A DNA stretch of 6,950 nt from Pseudomonadota bacterium (GTDB lineage: Bacteria > Pseudomonadota > Alphaproteobacteria > Rhizobiales > Xanthobacteraceae), in contig JAEZMT010000041.1 in NCBI GenBank assembly GCA_023442085.1, positions 1 to 6,950 of the forward strand. The letters are read 5' to 3'. The notes under the pieces were generated by a model. It made no database searches, was not told the origin of the DNA, and saw nothing but the letters and a program-made list of their open reading frames with translations. Shown here in pieces: positions 1-5,648 of the stretch. The translations under genes were made by a program, and so were the position numbers. Each line of letters starts with the position of its first letter. Within the stretch, counting starts at the first letter, position 1.

Positions 1-1644
1 ACCGTCTTCCGCGACCAGGAATTCTCCTCCGACGAACGCTCCCGCCCGGTGAAGCGCATCGCCGACGTGCGGGCGCTGAAGGCGGCCCAGTTTACCGAGG
101 ACCAGGGCCCACTGGCGCACCCCGTACGGCCGGAAACCTATCGGGAGATCAACAACTTCTACACGGCGACCGTCTACGAGAAGGGTGCCGAGGTGGTCCG
201 CATGCTCAAGACCCTGCTCGGCGAGGCCGGGTTCCGGGCGGGCATGGACCTCTATTTCGAGCGCCACGATGGCGAGGCCGCGACCATCGAGGATTTCGTC
301 GCCTCGTTCGCCGATGCCACCGGGCGCGATCTCTCCCAATTCGCGCTGTGGTATGCGCAGTCGGGCACGCCCGTGCTTACCGTGAGCGGCGCGTGGGATG
401 CCGAGGCCGGCACCTATCGCCTGGACGTGGCGCAGGAGGTGCCGCCCACCCCCGGCCAGCCCACCAAGAAGCCCATGCTCATTCCCCTCGCCCTCGGCCT
501 CGTCGGCCCGGACGGGCGGGACCAGCCGCTGACGCTCGGCAACGTGCCGGTGGAGAACGGCGTGGTGGAGGTGAGCGAGGCCCGCCAGAGCTTCCTCTTC
601 ACCGGCCTCGACGCGCGGCCCGTGCCCTCGCTGAACCGCGGCTTCTCCGCCCCGGTGAACCTCGTGAGCGACCTCACCGAGCAGGACCGCGTGTTCCTCG
701 CCGCCCATGACGCGGACCCGTTCAACCGCTTCGACGCCATCCAGCGGATCGCGCTGGAAATGCTGAAGAGCGGCGCGCGCACCGGCAGCCTGCCGGCGAC
801 GGAGGCGTTGGTGACGGCCGCCCGCGCCATCCTCGCCGACACCACGCTCGACGCCGCCTTCAAGGCCCAGGCGCTCGCCCTGCCGGGCGAGGGCGAGGTG
901 GCCCGCGAGCTGGCGAAGGATGTGGACCCGGACGCGGTGTTTGCCGCCCGCAAGGCCCTGCGCATCGCGGTGGGCACGGCGCTGGAAGGCGCCTTCGCCA
1001 CCACCTATGCGGCCATGGCCGCGACCGGCCCCTTCTCGCCGGATGCGGCTTCGGCCGGCCGGCGCGCGCTGCGTAACCTCTCGCTCGACTTCCTCGCCGT
1101 CACCGGCTCGGCCGAGGGCATCGCCCGCGCCAAGGCGCAATTCGAGGCGGCGGACAACATGACCGACCGCATCACGGCGCTAGCCGTACTGACCCAGCAT
1201 GAGGTGCCGGAGCGCGAGGCGGCGCTGAAGGCCTTCTACGAGCGCTTCGAGCGGGATGCGCTGGTGATCGACAAGTGGTTCACCCTGCAGGCGCAGATCG
1301 CCGCTCCGGGCACCCTCGACCGCATCAAGGACCTGATGCTGCATCCGGCCTTCTCGCTGGGCAATCCCAACCGCGTGCGCTCGCTGGTGGGCGCCTTCGC
1401 AGCCACCAATCCCACCCAGTTCAACCGCGCGGACGGCGCCGGCCACGAGTTCGTCACCGACGTGGTGCTGACGCTGGACGGCAAGAACCCGCAGGTGGCG
1501 GCCCGCCTCCTCGCCTCATTCAAGACCTTCCGCCAGCTGGAGCCGATGCGCCGCGCCAGCGCGGAACGGGCCCTGCGCAAGGTAGCAGAGACGCCCGGCC
1601 TCTCGCCGGACGTGGCGGACATCGCCACCCGCGCACTGGGATGA
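1..1644 (+). CDS. pepN: Aminopeptidase N (M1 family), C-terminal part; 5' end outside the window
   Basis: Aminopeptidase N is a zinc metallopeptidase of family M1 that removes N-terminal residues from peptides in the cytosol. The reading frame is open from base 1 and gives 547 residues before TGA at 1642-1644; the E. coli enzyme is about 870, so roughly the first third is missing. The GAMEN exopeptidase motif and the HEXXH zinc site are therefore off the window. Seen here are the block VFRDQEFSSD at the very start, TVYEKGAEV at 169-195 (its Tyr, codon 175-177, corresponds to the catalytic Tyr381 of E. coli PepN), YFERHDG near 252-272, and the conserved C-terminal helical-domain blocks DPFNRFDA (715-738) and NPNRVRSLVGAF (1363-1398). 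The GTG at 49 is an internal valine, not a start, because homology continues upstream of it. No frameshift or missing block is visible. Identification is by recall of the E. coli sequence and is very secure. Confidence 0.97.
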   Translation, partial: TVFRDQEFSSDERSRPVKRIADVRALKAAQFTEDQGPLAHPVRPETYREINNFYTATVYEKGAEVVRMLKTLLGEAGFRAGMDLYFERHDGEAATIEDFVASFADATGRDLSQFALWYAQSGTPVLTVSGAWDAEAGTYRLDVAQEVPPTPGQPTKKPMLIPLALGLVGPDGRDQPLTLGNVPVENGVVEVSEARQSFLFTGLDARPVPSLNRGFSAPVNLVSDLTEQDRVFLAAHDADPFNRFDAIQRIALEMLKSGARTGSLPATEALVTAARAILADTTLDAAFKAQALALPGEGEVARELAKDVDPDAVFAARKALRIAVGTALEGAFATTYAAMAATGPFSPDAASAGRRALRNLSLDFLAVTGSAEGIARAKAQFEAADNMTDRITALAVLTQHEVPEREAALKAFYERFERDALVIDKWFTLQAQIAAPGTLDRIKDLMLHPAFSLGNPNRVRSLVGAFAATNPTQFNRADGAGHEFVTDVVLTLDGKNPQVAARLLASFKTFRQLEPMRRASAERALRKVAETPGLSPDVADIATRALG

Positions 1645-1739
1645 GGATACCGGACGGGGCGGCCTCACCGTTCAACCTGTGGGCAACGCAGGGTGTATCG
1701 GGTTTCGTTCGCATATCCTGTTGGCTGTGCTAAAGCCGA
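1645..1739. other. Intergenic stretch after pepN, no clear feature
   Basis: I see no convincing intrinsic terminator for pepN here; the best local stem is only about four base pairs (CCTG/CAGG around 1675-1693). TTCAAC at 1671-1676, a 17-base spacer and TGTATC at 1694-1699 is a possible but poor sigma-70-like promoter, and GCATAT or GCTAAA further on match no good -35 box. A promoter for the following gene probably lies in this stretch, because the gap is long and the following leader is structured, but I cannot place it. Confidence 0.3.
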
Positions 1740-1780
1740 ACCATGTGTCCTGTACCGCCCAGCGATCCAGGACACATGGT
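1740..1780. repeat. Perfect 13-bp inverted repeat with 15-base loop (leader stem-loop 1)
   Basis: The left arm ACCATGTGTCCTG (1740-1752) is the exact reverse complement of the right arm CAGGACACATGGT (1768-1780), separated by a 15-base loop. No run of T follows directly (the next bases are GAGCGCGCC), so it is not a standard intrinsic terminator. It lies 53 bases before the start codon at 1834. It could be an RNA hairpin in the 5' leader, a Rho-independent-like end for pepN lacking a U tract, a dyad operator, or a copy of a dispersed palindromic element. The sequence alone does not separate these. Confidence 0.7.
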
Positions 1781-1813
1781 GAGCGCGCCTCCTTTTACCG
1801 CGAGGGCGCGCTC
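1781..1813. repeat. Perfect 9-bp GC-rich inverted repeat with 15-base loop (leader stem-loop 2)
   Basis: GAGCGCGCC (1781-1789) pairs exactly with GGCGCGCTC (1805-1813); T1790 and G1804 could add a wobble pair. The 15-base loop holds the only T run nearby (TTTT, 1793-1796). It begins at the base right after stem-loop 1, so the two hairpins could stack end to end in RNA. It ends 20 bases before the ATG at 1834, leaving the weak ribosome-binding site unpaired. No T run follows it, which argues against an intrinsic terminator. Confidence 0.6.
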
Positions 1814-1833
1814 CAGCCGGCGGTCGGGGTCCA

Positions 1834-4800
1834 ATGAACGAAGCAAGCATAATCCCCTATAGCTGCGTGCGGCGGCTGATCGAGGGTGCCGCCCTCGTCC
1901 TCGCGCCCCATCCTGACGACGAGATTCTCGGCTGCGGCGGCGCCATTTTGCGCCATGTGGAGGCCGGCGAGCCGGTGACGGTGGTGATCTTCACCGACGG
2001 CGCGGCCGCCTCGGGGGCGGCGGACCACGCCGGCGATTACGTGGCCATGCGCCAGGCGGAGTCCCGCGCCGCGGCACAGGTGCTCGGCTATGGCACCCCC
2101 CACTTTCTGGACTATCCCGACCGCGGGCTCGTCTACGACGAAGATCTCGTTGCCCGCGTCGCTTCTCTCATCGCCATTCACCGGCCGGCGATCGTCTACG
2201 CGCCTTCCATCTACGAGGTGCATCCCGACCACCGCGCGCTGGCCTTCGCCGCCATAGAGGCGGTGCGCCGGCGCGGCGGGCCGCTCGCCATCGCATGCTA
2301 CGAAATCGGCAATCCCCAATTGCCGAACCGCCTCCTCGACGTCACCGACCTGACCGACACGCTCAAGGCGGCCATGCGGTGCTTTCCCTCCCAGCTCGCC
2401 GAGCGGCCCTACGACACGTATGTCCTGGACGGCCTGAACCGGTTCCGCGCCTATACGCTCGGGCCGGGCGTGGACTCTGCCGAGGCCTACTGGATGGCGA
2501 CCGGCGAGGAGTTGAGGACCCGCCCGCCGGGGCTCTACCGCGCCCTCATGGGCGCCTGGGCCGACGCGGAAGTGCCCCCGACCATGGGCGCGCCGGCTGC
2601 GACTGTCGCGCCCCTCGTCTCCATCGTCACGCGCACCATCGGGCGCGCCAGCCTTGCCGAAACGCTGGATTCCATCTGCGCCCAGACCTACCCCCATATC
2701 GAGATCGTGCTGGTGGAGGCGGACCCTGCCCAGGCCGGCCGTTCCGGCGAGGGCTGCTGGCGCTATCCCCTACGCACCGTCGGCGGCACGGCGCCACTCG
2801 ACCGTCCCGCGGCCGCCAATCTCGGCCTTGCCCATGCGCGCGGCGAGATGATCCTGCTCCTGGATGACGACGACTACATCGATCCGGACCATGTGGCGAC
2901 GCTCGCCGCCCTTCTACGCGGCGCAAATGATGCCGTCGCGGCCTATTCCGGCGTCCGCGTGTTGGAGAGCCGGGACCCAAAGCGCCCCCCCGTCACCATT
3001 TTTCACGAACATTTCGACGCCGATCGCCTCGCCTACGACAACTACCTGCCGGTCCACGCGGTGCTGTTCCGCCGCCGCGCTCTCGATGCCGGCTGCCGCT
3101 TCGACGAGAGCCTGGTCCTCTATGAGGATTGGGACTTCTGGCTCCAGGTATCACGCCATGGCCGCTTCCTGAGGTCGGATGGCGTGAGCGCGACCTATGT
3201 GAGCACGGGCGGCTCGGGCGCGGGCACGGGGGCGTTCGATCCGGCGGTTGCCCACGGCGCCCGCCTCGCCGTCTATCGCAAATGGCTGGGGCTGTGGCAG
3301 CCGGAGGACATCAACCGCGTTCTCGGCGTCCACCGCTCCACCGAACACCACCTGCGTCACGCGCAGGCGGAGAATGGCAAGCTACGCGGCGAGGCCGCCG
3401 CGCTTCAGAACCGGATCGCGGCCCTGGAGGCCGAGTTGGCGAAAGCCACCAACGCGCCCGGTGAAGCGGCGGCGTCCCCGCCTGAAGCGCAGCCGATGGA
3501 GGCGCAGACCGCTGAGGTGCAGCCCGTCAGCGATGCCGCACCCCTTCCAAGCCAAGACGAGGACAGGAGCGAGGGCGAGGAGCCGCCGGGGGCCGATTCC
3601 GCACCTGAGCAACCGGAGACGGAAGAGCCGGCCGGGACACCCCCAGCTGCGCCCGCCCAGACCACTGACGAGGCCGGCAGCGATCACGACAAGCCGGGCG
3701 ACGCTCAGGAACTCGGACACAAGGGGTCTCCGGAGGCCGAAGCCCCGTCACCGGACGTTCCGGCGGAGACCGGGCCTGACGACGCCGTTGGAACGCCCGC
3801 CTTGGCCACCGAGGCTGCGGAGCGCACCAGCGAGACCGGGGCGGGCGGACCTATGGACCTGTCTGCGTTCAAGTCCCTGCCATTTCCGCTCAATGTCTAT
3901 GGGGCGTTGCTGCAGATTGAGGTGGGCGAGGTGGCGTGGCTGCACTTCGCCCTGTTCGATCATCCCGGCGAACCGATGGTTACCGCCCAGCGGCGCTCTA
4001 CGGACCTTCTGCTCGCGCAGCTCCCCCCGCCGCCGGCCCGCATTCTGGAGGTCGGCACCGGCCTCGGCTCCTTGCTCGCCGAGCTCGTGGCCAAAGGCTA
4101 CGACGTGACGGGCATCAATCCGGACCCGGCCCAGGTCGCGGTGGCCCGCGCGCGCTTCGGCGCTGATCTGCCCCTGGTCGAAGCCACCTACGAGGCCTGG
4201 ACCCCGCCGCCCGATGCCGCGCCCTTCGACGTGATCCTGTTCCAGGAGAGCGCGCAATATGTCGACTCTCTTGAGATATTCGACCGCGCGCTCGACCTGC
4301 TGAAGCCTGGGGGAGCCGTTGTCATCCTCGACGAGTTCGCCATCCGACGCACTCTTCTGACCCCGGAACCGCTCCACCTTTACGGCCACATCGTCGCGCT
4401 GGGGGAGCGGCTAGGGTTCACCAAGGAGGTGGAGCAGGACTTCTCCGCCATGGCGGCGCACACGGTTGACGCCATGCTGGAGATGACCCGGCGTCACCGG
4501 GCAACGCTCGAGCGCGAACTCGGCGTGCCCGGGGCCATGCTGGACGCCCTCGATGCCTCGAACCGTGCCTATCAATCGGCCTACGCGGAAGGACGCTTCG
4601 GGTACCGGCTGCTGGTCCTGCGGCGCAGCGTCGAAAAGGGCTGGCGCATGCGGCGCATCACGCCGGAACGGTTTCCAGCATTCGCCGAACTGTTTCGCGA
4701 GACGTTCGGCCATGACATGTCGCGCGAGCACTGGCTCTGGAAGTACGGTGACAACAGAGGCCACGGCCTGGGCATCTGGATCGACGGGCAGCTCGCCATC

Positions 4801-5601
4801 CACTATGGCGGCATCAGCCGGCCCGCGCTGGCGTTCGGGCATCCGACGCGCATGTCGCTCTCGGGCGACCTGATGGCCCGCAAGGGCAGCCAGCGCAGCC
4901 TCGGGCGTCAGGGTCCGTTCTTCGCGTCGGCCGCCACCATGCAGGAAATCTACAGCGGGTTCGGAACGGACCATCTCGTGGCCGCCGGCTTCCCCAATGC
5001 CAAGGCCATGCGGGGGCCGCGCCTGCTTGGGCTGTACACAGAGGCCACCGATCGGGTGATGGAGCTGCACTGGCCCGCCATCGCGGATGGCTCTTCCCCG
5101 GCGGCCCGCCGGCTCTCCGATCCGGACGACGCCGACGCACGGCGGCAGGTGGATGCGCTCTGGGGGCAGATGGCGGCCGATCTGAGCGCCGAGGTGGTCG
5201 CAATCCGCGACTGGGACAGCGTGGTCCAGCGCTTCCTGCGCCATCCCGACAAGGTCTACGAGCTGCATCTCGTGACCGGCCGGGAGGAGGGCGACGCGCT
5301 CGGCCTCGTCGTCCTGCGGCGGACCGCCGATGACGCCATGGAACTGCTCGATCTCGTCGGCCCGCTCGCCGCCATGCCGGCGCTAGTGGAAGCCGCACGC
5401 CGCATTGCAGGGGCCGCCGGAGCGCGCGACCTCTGGGGATGGTTCGCGGAGGCCTGCGTCGCGGCGCGGATCGCCGGTCCGGAATGCGAGCTGCGCGACA
5501 TCCAGGTCGAAACCCCCACCACTGCCTGGCGGCCCGGCATTCCGGCAGAGGAGATGCGCGGGCGTGTCTGGCTGACGGGAGGCGACGCCGACTTCCACTG
5601 A
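1834..5601 (+). CDS. Four-domain fusion: PIG-L deacetylase / GT2 glycosyltransferase / SAM methyltransferase / GNAT-like acyltransferase
   Basis: The 1255-residue protein carries, in order, a PIG-L (LmbE-like) zinc deacetylase (residues about 18-240), a GT-A glycosyltransferase of family 2 (260-485), a coiled coil (503-538), a disordered acidic linker (541-672), a class I SAM-dependent methyltransferase (674-930) and a GNAT-like acyltransferase (937-1255). I see no signal peptide or membrane segment, so it is probably cytosolic and acts on a nucleotide-linked, lipid-linked or soluble sugar. The start ATG 1834 is the only usual start codon in frame after the stop at 1780-1782, and the zinc motif at residue 26 suits it; the ribosome-binding site is weak (GGGG, 1826-1829, four bases away). 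Codon use resembles the neighbours and there is no frameshift. It stands alone, 189 bases after pepN and convergent with glnE. By inference it makes and modifies a glycoconjugate; substrate, order of steps and acyl donor are unknown. I do not recognise an established gene name. Confidence 0.93.
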   Translation: MNEASIIPYSCVRRLIEGAALVLAPHPDDEILGCGGAILRHVEAGEPVTVVIFTDGAAASGAADHAGDYVAMRQAESRAAAQVLGYGTPHFLDYPDRGLVYDEDLVARVASLIAIHRPAIVYAPSIYEVHPDHRALAFAAIEAVRRRGGPLAIACYEIGNPQLPNRLLDVTDLTDTLKAAMRCFPSQLAERPYDTYVLDGLNRFRAYTLGPGVDSAEAYWMATGEELRTRPPGLYRALMGAWADAEVPPTMGAPAATVAPLVSIVTRTIGRASLAETLDSICAQTYPHIEIVLVEADPAQAGRSGEGCWRYPLRTVGGTAPLDRPAAANLGLAHARGEMILLLDDDDYIDPDHVATLAALLRGANDAVAAYSGVRVLESRDPKRPPVTIFHEHFDADRLAYDNYLPVHAVLFRRRALDAGCRFDESLVLYEDWDFWLQVSRHGRFLRSDGVSATYVSTGGSGAGTGAFDPAVAHGARLAVYRKWLGLWQPEDINRVLGVHRSTEHHLRHAQAENGKLRGEAAALQNRIAALEAELAKATNAPGEAAASPPEAQPMEAQTAEVQPVSDAAPLPSQDEDRSEGEEPPGADSAPEQPETEEPAGTPPAAPAQTTDEAGSDHDKPGDAQELGHKGSPEAEAPSPDVPAETGPDDAVGTPALATEAAERTSETGAGGPMDLSAFKSLPFPLNVYGALLQIEVGEVAWLHFALFDHPGEPMVTAQRRSTDLLLAQLPPPPARILEVGTGLGSLLAELVAKGYDVTGINPDPAQVAVARARFGADLPLVEATYEAWTPPPDAAPFDVILFQESAQYVDSLEIFDRALDLLKPGGAVVILDEFAIRRTLLTPEPLHLYGHIVALGERLGFTKEVEQDFSAMAAHTVDAMLEMTRRHRATLERELGVPGAMLDALDASNRAYQSAYAEGRFGYRLLVLRRSVEKGWRMRRITPERFPAFAELFRETFGHDMSREHWLWKYGDNRGHGLGIWIDGQLAIHYGGISRPALAFGHPTRMSLSGDLMARKGSQRSLGRQGPFFASAATMQEIYSGFGTDHLVAAGFPNAKAMRGPRLLGLYTEATDRVMELHWPAIADGSSPAARRLSDPDDADARRQVDALWGQMAADLSAEVVAIRDWDSVVQRFLRHPDKVYELHLVTGREEGDALGLVVLRRTADDAMELLDLVGPLAAMPALVEAARRIAGAAGARDLWGWFAEACVAARIAGPECELRDIQVETPTTAWRPGIPAEEMRGRVWLTGGDADFH
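1885..2553 (+). other. Domain 1: PIG-L / LmbE-like zinc deacetylase
   Basis: Residues about 18-240. The family signature APHPDDE is at residues 24-30 (HPDDE codons 1909-1923) and the second metal motif HPDH at residues 130-133. By analogy with MshB of mycothiol synthesis, His26, Asp29 and His133 would bind zinc, Asp28 would be the general base and His130 would stabilise the transition state. All are present, so the domain should be active. The family removes N-acetyl groups from GlcNAc-type sugars, as in GPI anchor, mycothiol and teicoplanin pathways. The block GLNRFRAYTLG (200-210) closes the domain. Confidence 0.93.
2611..3288 (+). other. Domain 2: family 2 glycosyltransferase (GT-A fold)
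   Basis: Residues about 260-485. It opens with the typical nucleotide-binding strand PLVSIVTRT and the block SICAQTYPHIEIVLVE (280-295). The DXD region that binds the metal and sugar nucleotide is LLLDDDDYIDPDH (Asp344-Asp347, codons 2863-2874). The acceptor-side ED motif is YEDWDFWLQ (Glu431-Asp432, codons 3124-3129), with FRRRALDAGCRFDESL just before. No membrane helices follow, unlike chitin or hyaluronan synthases of the same family, so it probably adds one sugar and is not a processive polymerase. Confidence 0.93.
3340..3849 (+). other. Coiled coil and long acidic disordered linker between the two enzyme halves
   Basis: Residues 503-538 form a short predicted coiled coil: Leu517, Ala521, Leu524, Ile528, Leu531 and Leu535 fall at heptad a/d positions. 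Residues 541-672 are rich in Pro, Ala, Glu and Asp. I count 31 acidic against 4 Lys/Arg residues in 132 and no aromatic residue. Loose repeats such as EAQPMEAQTAEVQP are visible. This is a flexible tether joining the deacetylase-glycosyltransferase half to the methyltransferase-acyltransferase half; the coiled coil may drive oligomerisation. Confidence 0.8.
3853..4623 (+). other. Domain 3: class I SAM-dependent methyltransferase
   Basis: Residues about 674-930. SAM-binding motif I is ILEVGTGLGSLL (737-748; GTGLG codons 4054-4068). The next strand gives VTGINPDP (758-765), where Asn762 sits at the place usually held by an acidic residue that contacts the SAM ribose. Then follow FDVILFQESAQYVDS (798-812) and LKPGGAVVILDEF (823-835), the usual motif II/III order of the UbiE/Methyltransf_11-like group. 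A helical cap (about 836-920) and the final strand FGYRLLVLR (922-930) complete the fold. Whether it methylates N, O or C cannot be told. Confidence 0.9.
4642..5598 (+). other. Domain 4: GNAT-like acyltransferase, probably a tandem-fold type
   Basis: Residues about 937-1255. It begins with the GNAT-style strand WRMRRITPERFPAFAELF and continues with EHWLWKYGDN (965-974), a GIWIDGQLAIHYGG strand pair (980-993) and AGFPNAKAM (1051-1059, GFPN codons 4987-4998). These are typical of GNAT proteins found with polysaccharide genes. A second half (about 1110-1255), with RFLRHPDKVYELHLV and LELLDLVGP-like blocks, gives a total near 320 residues, the size of tandem GNAT enzymes such as MshD. The usual Q/RxxGxG/A CoA motif is not clean (region 1012-1030), so activity is less certain than for the other domains. 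Confidence 0.72.
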
Positions 5602-5607
5602 AGCCGG

Positions 5608-5640
5608 TGCCCCTCCCCGCTCGATCATGCGGACGGGGCA
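5608..5640. terminator. GC-rich hairpin in the convergent gap, candidate bidirectional terminator without U tract
   Basis: TGCCCC (5608-5613) pairs with GGGGCA (5635-5640) and, after a small internal loop, CCGC (5617-5620) pairs with GCGG (5629-5632) around an eight-base loop. It starts 7 bases after the stop of the fusion gene and ends 8 bases before the stop of glnE, the right place to serve both converging genes. Neither strand has a T run after the stem, so it may only stabilise 3' ends or help Rho-dependent ending. An alternative stem GGGCA (5636-5640)/TGCCC (5645-5649) competes for the same right arm. Confidence 0.45.
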
Positions 5641-5648
5641 ACATTGCC

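Noticed and set aside
414..1004. Long minus-strand open frame (196 codons) inside pepN
   Set aside because: It lies opposite clear PepN coding sequence in a GC-rich genome where antisense frames stay open by codon bias; the product is low-complexity and has no recognisable motif.
1671..1699. Possible sigma-70 promoter TTCAAC-17-TGTATC upstream of the fusion gene
   Set aside because: The -10 box matches the consensus at only about three of six positions; too weak to list as a promoter.
1795..2697. 300-codon minus-strand frame opposite the deacetylase and GT2 region
   Set aside because: The plus strand holds intact PIG-L and GT2 motifs over the same span; the antisense product is Gly/Arg/Ala-rich with no known domain.
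3248..4108. 286-codon plus-strand frame overlapping the linker of the fusion protein
   Set aside because: The product is Arg/Pro-rich, as expected from an off-frame reading of GC-rich DNA, while the main frame joins recognised domains on both sides.
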